NCBI GenBank assembly: GCA_017990795.1
Contig: JAGNNG010000041.1
Coordinates: 1 to 9,369 of the forward strand
Source of the DNA: Deltaproteobacteria bacterium
Lineage (GTDB): Bacteria > Myxococcota_A > Polyangia > Palsa-1104 > JAEUJZ01
Reading direction: 5' to 3'
Length of the DNA: 9,369 nucleotides
Under the pieces are notes generated by a model. The model did no database searches. It saw only the letters and a list, made by a program, of their open reading frames with translations, and was not told the origin of the DNA. The translations under genes were made by a program, and so were the position numbers. Positions 1-8,942 of this stretch are shown here, piece by piece. Position 1 is the stretch's first letter, and each line of letters starts with the position of its first letter.

Positions 1-454
1 AAGCAAACTTGTCCGAGTCGATCTCTTGGCCTTGCGGCACATACACCGAAGCCACGCGCACGCCCAAGCCGGGAATAGTCGCTGCCAACAGGCGAGACTC
101 TGGATCTGCGTCGTCGTCTTGCAGACCGGCCACAACCTGCGTCGGCGCCCCGTGCTCGACGCGCGACAGCACCGCAACCCCGTTATAGGTCTTTTGACCC
201 AGCGCCACCGCGTGATAGCCCGCACTTAGCAGCTCGACGAGGGGAAAGTCAGGCTCTTGCAGCTTGATCTCTTGCAGGCACACCACGTCGGGCTTGTGCT
301 CGGCCAGCCACGGCAAAAGTCGCGGCATCCGCATGCGCAGCGAGTTTACGTTCCAAGTGGCAACGACAAAACTAGCGGCATCTACCGTCGCTGATGCGGA
401 TTCAGACGATGCACTTTCCGGGTTCTTGGGGTTCGCGCTTTGGGGGTCACTCAT
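1..454 (-). CDS. xthA: Exodeoxyribonuclease III, 3' end cut off by the window edge
   Basis: This is the N-terminal 151 codons of an exonuclease III/AP endonuclease of the EEP (exonuclease-endonuclease-phosphatase) fold. The family cleaves DNA at abasic sites and removes 3' blocking groups in base-excision repair. Visible signatures are ATWNVNSLR (residues 32-40, Asn35 being the equivalent of E. coli Asn7), PDVVCLQEIK (55-64, metal-binding Glu62), YNGVAVLSR (90-98) and VYVPQG (137-142, Tyr138 matching the catalytic Tyr109). The remaining catalytic Asp/Asn/His lie beyond position 1. An ATG at 454 is the only plausible start. It gives an unusual Ser/Ala-rich extension of about 27 residues before the fold, and I see no good Shine-Dalgarno sequence. 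The gene is divergent from the peroxiredoxin gene across 142 bp. The family call is firm; exact specificity within the family cannot be judged from half a protein. Confidence 0.93.
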   Translation of the reverse strand, partial: MSDPQSANPKNPESASSESASATVDAASFVVATWNVNSLRMRMPRLLPWLAEHKPDVVCLQEIKLQEPDFPLVELLSAGYHAVALGQKTYNGVAVLSRVEHGAPTQVVAGLQDDDADPESRLLAATIPGLGVRVASVYVPQGQEIDSDKFA

Positions 455-560
455 GGGGCGGCAACCTAACACGCAGCGCCCACCGCGCCCAGCAAGACCT
501 GCACTACAAACTTCAAGCAAGCTCGACGAGGAAATCTATTTTTGAGTCCGTTTGCCGGCG

Positions 561-589
561 TTGACCTGGCAGCGGGTTCTAGGTACAAG
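561..589 (+). promoter_or_regulatory. Sigma70-type promoter of the peroxiredoxin gene, predicted leaderless
   Basis: A -35 box TTGACC (561-566; five of six consensus bases) is followed by exactly 17 bp and a -10 box TACAAG (584-589; four of six). Transcription would start about 7 bp after the -10, at or next to the ATG at 597, which leaves no room for a ribosome binding site. This fits the absence of a convincing Shine-Dalgarno before that ATG. The rest of the 455-596 divergent gap holds no clear promoter for the exonuclease gene on the other strand. Confidence 0.55.
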
Positions 590-596
590 CGCAGCC

Positions 597-1067
597 ATGA
601 CAACATCCCTTAAAGCTGGTGACCTGGCTCCTGAGTTTTCCTTGCTGGGCGACGATGACAAAACCCACACGCTGGCGAGCTATCGCGGCAAGCGTGTGGT
701 CCTGTACTTCTACCCGCGCGACAACACGCCAGGCTGCACGCAGGAGGCCTGCGACTTTCGTGACAGCCTGCTAGCCAAGTCGCTGCCTGCCGACGTCGTG
801 GTGCTCGGCGTCAGCCCCGACTCGGCAGAGACTCACCGCAAGTTTAAGCAGAAGTTCTCGCTGCCGTTTGTGCTGCTGGCCGACCCGGGAGCCGAGGCCG
901 CGCAAAAGTTTGGCGCTTGGGGCGAAAAGAACAACTACGGCAAAAAGAGCATGGGCCTTATCCGCTCAACTTTTGTCATCGGCAGCGACGGGAAATTACT
1001 GGGCGTATTCCCCAAGGTATCGGTCAAAGGACACGTGGTAAAGGTCACCGCGCTGCTAGGCAAGTAG
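597..1067 (+). CDS. bcp: Thioredoxin-dependent peroxiredoxin, Bcp/PrxQ type
   Basis: This is a 156-residue protein, the usual length for Bcp/PrxQ, which reduces hydrogen peroxide and organic hydroperoxides in the cytoplasm at the expense of thioredoxin. The PxxxTxxC active site is seen as YPRDNTPGC (residues 39-47): peroxidatic Cys47, with resolving Cys52 five residues on in CTQEACDFRD, the atypical two-cysteine arrangement of this subfamily. The activating Arg123 sits in GLIRSTFVI. The fold begins with AGDLAPEFSL and LYFYP. The ATG at 597 is preferred because homologues begin at this point and the promoter at 561-589 ends just before it; a TTG at 552 in the same frame would lie upstream of that promoter. 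No signal peptide is visible. The gene converges on the lipoprotein gene with a 22-bp gap and no clear terminator between them. Confidence 0.95.
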   Translation: MTTSLKAGDLAPEFSLLGDDDKTHTLASYRGKRVVLYFYPRDNTPGCTQEACDFRDSLLAKSLPADVVVLGVSPDSAETHRKFKQKFSLPFVLLADPGAEAAQKFGAWGEKNNYGKKSMGLIRSTFVIGSDGKLLGVFPKVSVKGHVVKVTALLGK

Positions 1068-1089
1068 TCGCGTAGATCGCGCGCGGCGG

Positions 1090-2742
1090 CTACCAGAGCT
1101 TCTCGCCGCGCGCCAGTCGCCTTGTCAGCTGATCATCGCGCAGCGACGCTGGCTCAAGGACGGCTGTCAGGTCGATGTGCTCGCGATAGTCCTCGGGCGT
1201 ACTGCCCTGGCCAGAACCAAAAATGTCGCTTGGATCGGTGACCACCGTCAGCTTCTTGGTGCCGATGACATAGCCCCAGCCGTATTGCAGCGACGAGATC
1301 CGTCCACGACCTTGGTTGTTCCAAAACACTCCCTGCGTCGAGGTATGACCGGCGCCAGAGCTGTAAAGCTGGCGATTTTGCGCCTGCCAGGCATCGTCGA
1401 TGGTGCTCTGGTCGATAAGGCACGCCATGGCCAGCGAGTGATGAAACTCTGAGGCAGTGGGAAAGCTAAACGGGTTGTTGACCGATGACACGGACTGGCT
1501 GCCTTCGGTAAAGACCCGCTGCCAGACCACGCCGGTAGTGCCAAAGTCCCAGTTTTGGATGAAGTTGTGGCGACCCTCGTGCGCTTGGCTATCGCGAAAT
1601 AAAACCTCGTTGCTCGTCGAGACTTCATATAAATAGCCGTTGCCGTTGTCGCCTCGGTTTTGCGCGCGGCTTAGGTCGGTCTCGGACACGGTGACGCGCT
1701 TGCTGTCGCGGACCAAGATGCCGCTCGACTGCAGGTGATAGCCGGCTGGGTTTGACAGCGGCGAGGCAAAAGACCGCACCTTGCGAATCCAGCAGTCCTT
1801 GACGGCCAGAAACTCGATGGCGTGGTTTTGATTAACCGCCCAGGCATCGGCCCACGCAACAGCATTGCTGATGCCCAGGTTCTCGATGCCGCACTCGGAC
1901 ACATAGCCAGTCTCGCGGCGCAGGGCGGCAGTGTCGCGCAGCTTCATCGGGTAGCGCAGCGGCACGTCTACGGTCACTTCGTGCGGCGTCTTTTTGGTGT
2001 CTACAGCGACGACGCGACGACGGAATATCGGCTTCCACTGGTTGGCAAAAGCGGTCCAGATCCCGGTCATGCCATGCTCTTCGGTAAACGCGGGGGTGAT
2101 CACAAAGCCCAGGCTGATGTCGTCGCCCACCTGCAGCGTGCTCGCATCGGCGACGCGCACCACCCGCTCCAGCTCTTTGGTCTCTGCCAGAAGCGGCAGC
2201 TGCGGCCCCGGCGCAATCGTCCCCGCAAACGTCAGGTGCCCCGAGTAACCCATCCCCTTAGACTTGGTAAACTGCAGCAGCGTCTGGTCCGGTCCGGCGC
2301 CACGCAGCACTACGCCGGGCTTGCTTACGCGCAAAGTGCCATCGCAGCGATAAGTGCCCTTGGGCAGCAGCACAACACCTCCGCCCGCGGCACTGGCTGC
2401 CTGCAGAGCGGCCTGAATCGCAGCCGTAGCATCCTTTACGCCGGTTGGATCGGCTCCATACCCAGCCACAGCATCATAGGTCAGCCCAGGAGGAGTCTCT
2501 GGAACCATGACCTCGCCGTTTCGGTAACCGGCGTAGGAAAAGTCGTGCAGGAAGCGCCCCGAGGTATCGGCAAACCCCGGCTTCCAGTCCGTCGGATACA
2601 AGCTGCTACGAACAGGAGCAGGCGCCGCAGCGTCTCCAGCACCAGCGTCGCTTACGTCGGTTGTGGTCATGCTCGACTGACAGGCCCCCAGCAGCCAGAC
2701 CGAAGCCAGCGCTGCACATCCCAACCTCCATCCCGCGTTCAT
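1090..2742 (-). CDS. Lipoprotein with pectate-lyase-like parallel beta-helix
   Basis: This 550-residue protein has a type II signal peptide: short n-region with Arg6, a hydrophobic stretch and lipobox LLGAC, placing the lipidated Cys at residue 21. A Ser/Thr/Ala/Asp-rich linker follows (22-46). From about 65 the protein matches the pectate-lyase-superfamily pattern (Pfam Pectate_lyase_3 type): DFSYAGY (67-73), YGADPTGVKDATAAIQAA (95-112), GGGVVLLPKGTY (120-131), VVLRGAG (144-150). The remainder looks like right-handed beta-helix, including GIENLGIS, SEFHHSLAMACLID, SSGAGHT and GWGYVIGT. Such proteins usually cleave or bind acidic polysaccharides at the cell surface, but the substrate cannot be read from sequence and a non-catalytic role is possible. 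The ATG at 2742 is chosen over the in-frame GTG at 2748 because GGGAGG lies 8 nt before the ATG and only 2 nt before the GTG. The gene stands alone, with a candidate promoter at 2780-2808. Confidence 0.85.
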   Translation of the reverse strand: MNAGWRLGCAALASVWLLGACQSSMTTTDVSDAGAGDAAAPAPVRSSLYPTDWKPGFADTSGRFLHDFSYAGYRNGEVMVPETPPGLTYDAVAGYGADPTGVKDATAAIQAALQAASAAGGGVVLLPKGTYRCDGTLRVSKPGVVLRGAGPDQTLLQFTKSKGMGYSGHLTFAGTIAPGPQLPLLAETKELERVVRVADASTLQVGDDISLGFVITPAFTEEHGMTGIWTAFANQWKPIFRRRVVAVDTKKTPHEVTVDVPLRYPMKLRDTAALRRETGYVSECGIENLGISNAVAWADAWAVNQNHAIEFLAVKDCWIRKVRSFASPLSNPAGYHLQSSGILVRDSKRVTVSETDLSRAQNRGDNGNGYLYEVSTSNEVLFRDSQAHEGRHNFIQNWDFGTTGVVWQRVFTEGSQSVSSVNNPFSFPTASEFHHSLAMACLIDQSTIDDAWQAQNRQLYSSGAGHTSTQGVFWNNQGRGRISSLQYGWGYVIGTKKLTVVTDPSDIFGSGQGSTPEDYREHIDLTAVLEPASLRDDQLTRRLARGEKLW

Positions 2743-2750
2743 GTCCACAG

Positions 2751-2756
2751 CCTCCC
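2751..2756 (-). promoter_or_regulatory. Ribosome binding site deciding the lipoprotein start
   Basis: GGGAGG on the minus strand lies 8 nt before the ATG at 2742. The surrounding CCGGGAGGC is the same as before the ATPase-SLOG gene (4307-4312). It rules against the GTG at 2748, which would be only 2 nt away. Confidence 0.7.
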
Positions 2757-2779
2757 GGTTAGAGCGTTTGCTGTGACCG

Positions 2780-2808
2780 ATTGTACGCGGGTCGCTGGCC
2801 AGCCTGAA
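2780..2808 (-). promoter_or_regulatory. Candidate sigma70-type promoter for the lipoprotein gene
   Basis: On the minus strand TTCAGG (2808-2803, three of six matches to TTGACA), a 17-bp spacer and TACAAT (2785-2780, five of six matches to TATAAT). The expected transcript start, near 2773, gives a leader of about 30 nt that contains the GGGAGG ribosome site. The -10 is good, the -35 weak. Confidence 0.4.
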
Positions 2809-2870
2809 CGTCGCCGAAATTCCCCTGCAGAAGCGCTTTACTCGTCAGCTCGCATAGACACGGCGACAGA

Positions 2871-2912
2871 AATAAAAACGCCCGCCTCCCGTTGGAATGG
2901 GCGAGGCGGGCG
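2871..2912 (-). terminator. Intrinsic terminator of the EF-G/ATPase-SLOG operon
   Basis: A GC-rich inverted repeat pairs CGCCCGCCT (2879-2887) with AGGCGGGCG (2904-2912) around a 16-base loop that can extend the stem by CCC/GGG pairing. Read on the minus strand the hairpin is followed at once by TTTTTATTT (2878-2870), the standard rho-independent layout, starting 48 nt beyond the stop codon at 2961. On the plus strand a second T-rich stretch (2921-2930) follows after an 8-nt gap, so weaker termination of antisense reads is possible. Confidence 0.85.
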
Positions 2913-2960
2913 CTAATAGATTTTCTTTTTGTGCGTCGCGATCCGAGCTGTAAGCGCTTA

Positions 2961-4298
2961 CTACTGAGCCGCAAGCGGACCGGAGCGACCTGGCCGCCCT
3001 GCCCCAAAGCTAGTAGCGAACAGTGCCTGGATGGCGGCGCGTCCGTCATCGGTCAAGCTGCGTGTGCCCGTGCCCGTAAAGCGAGTATGTGAGATCGTAG
3101 GACGACTCGGCTGCCAGGTGCGCGAGGAGTGATTCCAAGTGAACCAACTGCGTCGCTCTTGGTCGTAGACATGCAGCGGCTTCTGCTGATGCCGCGCTAG
3201 CTCTGCAGCCCAGCCGGTGCCACCTTTTACGGTGTCGTCGCGCTGGATCACGCCGACAATGAAGACCTCGTTGGAGGAGTTCACCTGGTGCCAGATGCTC
3301 TGCAGCACCTTGCGCAGCGTCGGATTTTGGTGATACGGGCGGTGCATGGTCGCCGAGACATACGCCAGGCTGACATCACCATCGCGCAGCTCTTCTTCGC
3401 TAAGCAAGTGCAGTCCCCGCGTGCGCGCCACCGGGTGACCCTCGAAAGAGTAGTTCTCTTCCTTCAAACCATATCGCTCGGCACAGGCCCCAAACTCTGC
3501 CTCTGCGCCAATCGCCCCGCCCGAGAGCAGTGCATACGCCGACAGCGGCAGCTCCTCGGCCAGGGCCTGCGGTGCGCGTCCATCGACCAGCCGCATGGTA
3601 TCGGGATGCAGGATCAGGTGGGTATCACTCACCTTGACGGTGCCATGATCCTTGAGCAGTCGCACCGAGAGCTGCTTCTCGATGGGCTGCAAGAACACCA
3701 CCACCGAGATAGCGCTCAGATAACGATCACAAGGCGGCGGCACCTTGTCTGGTGCCCCCGTTCCCACTTGCGACTGATGAGTCAGCGCCGTCATCCACAG
3801 CTCAATGTTCAGCTCTGTGGCCAGCGCCTTCAGCGCCTCGATCTCTGCAGCCTCCGCCCGGCCCCAGTCAAACGAGTCAATCAAGACCACGTCCGGCGAG
3901 AACTTGGCGTACTGCTGCAGGACTTCAATCGCACTCTTGAGCTTGGGAACCGAAAACTCGCTGCCGCCCTGGCCGTGCTGCGCGAAGGTCTGGATGATGC
4001 GGTTCTTCGCGATAACGTCCTGAGTGGCAGCGATGTCCGTCAGACCAGTGGCCCGCGCAAGATCGGAAAACACCGCATCGTACCAACTTTTTACATGGTC
4101 CACCGCCGTGTCCAAGGACACGTGAAAGACCTTGCGGTCACGCATCAAGCTGTCGAGCGCGATGTGCACCAGGAATGCCGTCTTACCGACGCCAGCCCTG
4201 GCCATCACCACACCTAAGTTGCCGCGACCAAGCCCGCCGTGACTGGACTGCTCCAAGATTCGCAGTGGGCTCTGTTCGTTGATTTCTTTGCGCTGCAT
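2961..4298 (-). CDS. Fusion of KaiC/RecA-like P-loop ATPase with a putative permuted SLOG domain
   Basis: This 445-residue cytoplasmic protein has two parts and no named function known to me. Residues 10-240 form a P-loop ATPase: HGGLGRGNLGV, Walker A ARAGVGKT (33-40), a hydrophobic strand ending in Asp141 as Walker B (DVVLIDSFDW, 136-145), and a sensor-like strand ELWMTALTH (166-174). Residues 252-433 resemble SLOG-type Rossmann domains (DprA/LOG superfamily): SGGAIGAEAEFG (259-270), SFEGHP (284-289), a helix ending WHQV (336-339), strand EVFIVGVI (344-351), GGTGWA (359-364), KPLHVYD (373-379) and, last, TGTGTRSLTDDGRAAI (408-423). This last motif resembles the first strand and helix of ordinary SLOG proteins, so the domain appears circularly permuted. 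The ATG at 4298 has GGGAGG 8 nt upstream and lies 25 bp after the EF-G stop, so co-transcription is very likely. ATPase confidence is high, SLOG moderate. Binding of a nucleotide-derived ligand is inferred. Confidence 0.8.
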   Translation of the reverse strand: MQRKEINEQSPLRILEQSSHGGLGRGNLGVVMARAGVGKTAFLVHIALDSLMRDRKVFHVSLDTAVDHVKSWYDAVFSDLARATGLTDIAATQDVIAKNRIIQTFAQHGQGGSEFSVPKLKSAIEVLQQYAKFSPDVVLIDSFDWGRAEAAEIEALKALATELNIELWMTALTHQSQVGTGAPDKVPPPCDRYLSAISVVVFLQPIEKQLSVRLLKDHGTVKVSDTHLILHPDTMRLVDGRAPQALAEELPLSAYALLSGGAIGAEAEFGACAERYGLKEENYSFEGHPVARTRGLHLLSEEELRDGDVSLAYVSATMHRPYHQNPTLRKVLQSIWHQVNSSNEVFIVGVIQRDDTVKGGTGWAAELARHQQKPLHVYDQERRSWFTWNHSSRTWQPSRPTISHTRFTGTGTRSLTDDGRAAIQALFATSFGAGRPGRSGPLAAQ

Positions 4299-4306
4299 GC
4301 GAGAGG

Positions 4307-4312
4307 CCTCCC
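4307..4312 (-). promoter_or_regulatory. Ribosome binding site deciding the ATPase-SLOG start
   Basis: GGGAGG sits 8 nt before the ATG at 4298 and inside the 25-bp gap after the EF-G stop. It supports this start over an in-frame ATG at 4364, which would overlap the 3' end of the EF-G gene and add a Lys/Arg-rich tail typical of an out-of-frame reading of EF-G codons. Confidence 0.7.
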
Positions 4313-4323
4313 GGTCAGAGGGT

Positions 4324-6411
<2,088 letters not shown>

Positions 6412-6695
6412 GGCCTAGACTCCATAAGATGCACGCCTGCATAGTGCGATCGTGCCGCACGGATTTTCTTCAGATGGGAACTATTGGCAAGCGAAAACTC
6501 GTATGCCCTGCCCATCCCGGGTGCCACAAGGCACGCAAACCACTTCATCTTGCGCCAGCCCGGCGTCAGCAAACTGACCCAGGCCACCCAGCCCAAGATT
6601 TCTTTGGCAGAACTTTCACGGCTCCAGTTTTTTGAGGGATTTTTGGGGGAGCAAGCCGCGCAGGACAGGCAAACGCAGCGGGCTAGCGCGACTAC
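6412..6695. other. Intergenic region upstream of EF-G
   Basis: These 284 bp hold the presumed promoter and leader of the EF-G operon (minus strand) and the end of the secreted-protein transcript. I find no convincing -35/-10 pair and no hairpin with T-run for the gene ending at 6696. Near the EF-G start are two small inverted repeats: ATGCA-N4-TGCAT (6429-6442) and GTGCG-N7-CGCAC (6444-6460). A minus-strand reading frame here (ATG at 6548, 46 codons) ends in a TGA overlapping the EF-G GTG by four bases (GTGA). A leader peptide coupled to EF-G is possible, but the frame has no good ribosome site and no recognisable protein character. Confidence 0.4.
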
Positions 6696-8942
6696 TTAGT
6701 GCCGCGCGGAGGCCAGCTGCGGCACCGCAGCCAGCAGAGACTTGGGCGGCTTGTGGCGCAGCAGGCTCACCAGCTGGTTTTTCTCGTCTCGTAGCTCGAC
6801 TTTGACCGCGCGGCCTTCGGGCAGATCGGTCCAAAAGACGGTCTCGGTCTTACTGCCACTGGTTCCTTTGGCGGGCTGACCATTGATTAGGACCTGCAGC
6901 TTCGGCTCGGGAATCACAAACGTGGCCCCCGTTAGCTCCTGATCGGCCCGCAGCAGCGCCGAGCCATCGCTCTGCAGTCGCACCGTCACCCGCGCCATCG
7001 CCCGCGAGTAGTCGCCCAGCCGCTCCATCGTCGGTGCCCACAGCGTGCCGCGCTTAACCCGCTCGTTAATCAAAGCAAAAAACTGCTCCAGCTTGGGATG
7101 GGTCACGATCTCGCCCGGCTTTTTGCCCGGCACCATCAGGTTGCGGCGCGCAAACAAGCTGCCCGGCGGATGAAACGCCTCCAAGTAAGTGTGCGCGATG
7201 TGCAGCCCGCGCTCGCGCTCTAGCTTGTCCAGCGTCGCCTTTTTATACAGCGCGAAGAACTTGGCGCTGTCGATGTAGGTCATCATCGTCGAGAACAGCC
7301 ACAGCGAAGCGGGCATCCCCGGCCACAGTCGCCCCGCCGGCCACAGCACCGGGTTGTAGTGATCGACGCGCTTGGGCAACAGCAGGTTCAGCGTCGAGCT
7401 AGGCGGCACATCAATCCCCGACCAGGCATAGCCGTAGCCGTGCTTTACCAGCAGGTCCACGATGCCAAACGGACCCGAGCGCCAGCCTCGGTTGATCAGC
7501 GCCTCGCAGTTGGTATACGGCTGGTGATCAATCCAGGTGCGGGCGCGGTAGCGGTCAAAGAACTGCAGCGCTTCTTCGGTGCGGTCGCGCTCGTCGCGCT
7601 GCGGGGTGGCGGAGTGCGGGCTCATCTCCCAGCCCAGCTTGTACAGCAGCGCCGCCAGGTCGGCGACCTCGGGGTCATCTAGCTGCGGACGGCCACCGCC
7701 CGACGGGTCGACCTGAGGCCGCTCATACGCCACGCGAAACGCCATCATGGTCTTACCGGGCTTGCCGGGACGTGACGACTTCGCCGGGACCGCTGCTTTT
7801 GCCACCGAGGCGGTCGCCGCTGGCCTTGTTGCCGCCGCCGAAGCCACCGCCGCCACTGCCGGTCCAGACCACAGCGGTGCCGGAGCCGGCTCGCCGCTAG
7901 ACATCCACAGCGCCTTGGTAATCTGAATCCCCGCGCCTAGCAGCCCGCCCTTGCCCCACTGCGGATCGTTGGTGTTAGAGGTCCCGCCCGCCAGCGCGCG
8001 CAGCGTCGGAGCCGCCGTCTGATCGGCATGGTCAGTGATCACAAACGCCGCGCTGCGCCCGTCGGGATAGCGGGCCTTAAACAGCGGCACCGCCTCGCCC
8101 GCGTACAGCGACACTTGCAGCTTCAGCGTCTCGCCCTCGGCCAGCTGCCGGACTGGCAGCGCCACGCGGTGATTGGGCGAGCGCCAGTTGTCGGTGCAGT
8201 TCACAAAGTGCGCAAACGGTCGCGCCTCTGCCGACAGCAGGTCCGCCTGCAGCAGCAGTCGCCCGCCGCTGCGCACCACCTTCAGCCCGTCGGCGTCATC
8301 ATCCACCAGCACCGACCACGTATCGCTGCCCGGTCGCAGCATCACCCACTTGGGGTCCAGGCCCGACATCGCCGCCGCTTTGCCCAGCCGCACCGGCTTC
8401 AGATCGCGCCCGCCCAGCCACGCCTGCGTCGCCATCGCTTCCATCTCCAGCGATAGCAGACCGACCCAGGCCGGAATCTTGGACGTCGCTTCTAAGTGCA
8501 GGCTGTAGCGGTCTTCGCCGTCGGTGTGGATGCGTACATGCAGGACAATTCCGGTGGGGGCACCTGAGACTTCGCCCACCAGATCGCCGCTGCTGGTGGT
8601 GCGCCACAGCGTCAGCGGAAAGACGCGAATCGGCGGCATGGTGGTCGGTGCCTCTAGCGACGCGGCGGCGGCGGCGGCCCCTTGCGACTTGGGGCTCCCC
8701 GCAGCGCCCGTGCCCGTCATCGGACCGGCGCCGACCCGCGCCCGCAGCAGCAGCTCTAGCTCGCCACCACCGGGCTGCTTGAACACCACCGCTTCGCCAC
8801 GGGTCTTGACCTCTGCCTGCGCAGCCTGGGGCAACAGCAGGACCCCCACAGTCAGCAGCAGTCCCCACAGCAGCGCCCTCGCGCCTGCCGCGTGCAAAGA
8901 GCCGTGATGCCAGAGCAACCGACGGTGATCCATGGCCCCCAC
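6696..8942 (-). CDS. Exported protein, probable polysaccharide-deacetylase (NodB-like) family
   Basis: This 748-residue protein has a Sec signal peptide: Arg/His-rich start, a Leu-rich core (about 23-37) and PQAAQA before Glu44. Residues 44-285 look like beta-rich accessory domains with Ala-rich stretches. Residues 294-570 carry NodB-like features: AAFVITDHADQT (298-309, candidate metal-binding Asp304/Asp307), GWEMSPHSAT (438-446, His443 as in the family's HSxxH motif) and ARTWIDHQPYTN (467-478). A low-complexity Ala/Pro insert (about 350-390) separates the first two motifs. The C-terminus (about 645-730) appears to be a beta-sandwich. The family removes acetyl groups from extracellular glycans; substrate and even activity are uncertain because the motifs deviate. 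GTG at 8942 is chosen because GAAGGG lies 8 nt before it; TTG 8948 (2 nt) and ATG 8933 (17 nt) are poorly spaced. Apparently monocistronic. Confidence 0.7.
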   Translation of the reverse strand: MGAMDHRRLLWHHGSLHAAGARALLWGLLLTVGVLLLPQAAQAEVKTRGEAVVFKQPGGGELELLLRARVGAGPMTGTGAAGSPKSQGAAAAAASLEAPTTMPPIRVFPLTLWRTTSSGDLVGEVSGAPTGIVLHVRIHTDGEDRYSLHLEATSKIPAWVGLLSLEMEAMATQAWLGGRDLKPVRLGKAAAMSGLDPKWVMLRPGSDTWSVLVDDDADGLKVVRSGGRLLLQADLLSAEARPFAHFVNCTDNWRSPNHRVALPVRQLAEGETLKLQVSLYAGEAVPLFKARYPDGRSAAFVITDHADQTAAPTLRALAGGTSNTNDPQWGKGGLLGAGIQITKALWMSSGEPAPAPLWSGPAVAAVASAAATRPAATASVAKAAVPAKSSRPGKPGKTMMAFRVAYERPQVDPSGGGRPQLDDPEVADLAALLYKLGWEMSPHSATPQRDERDRTEEALQFFDRYRARTWIDHQPYTNCEALINRGWRSGPFGIVDLLVKHGYGYAWSGIDVPPSSTLNLLLPKRVDHYNPVLWPAGRLWPGMPASLWLFSTMMTYIDSAKFFALYKKATLDKLERERGLHIAHTYLEAFHPPGSLFARRNLMVPGKKPGEIVTHPKLEQFFALINERVKRGTLWAPTMERLGDYSRAMARVTVRLQSDGSALLRADQELTGATFVIPEPKLQVLINGQPAKGTSGSKTETVFWTDLPEGRAVKVELRDEKNQLVSLLRHKPPKSLLAAVPQLASARH

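Noticed and set aside
552..596. TTG start for the peroxiredoxin at 552
   Set aside because: The 15 added residues are not part of the Bcp family, and the start would lie upstream of the promoter boxes at 561-589.
1064..1095. GTAG...CTAC imperfect hairpin between the convergent genes
   Set aside because: Stem pairing is broken and no T-run follows on either strand, so it is not supportable as a terminator.
1822..2916. Long plus-strand open frame (364 codons) antisense to the lipoprotein gene
   Set aside because: Its product has no domain character and is rich in Arg/His/Gln; the minus-strand reading has a lipobox, family motifs and a ribosome site. Long antisense frames are expected in GC-rich DNA.
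3288..4217. Plus-strand open frame of 309 codons antisense to the ATPase-SLOG gene
   Set aside because: It mirrors the real gene's codon phase and lacks motifs or a ribosome site; the minus strand carries Walker A and B.
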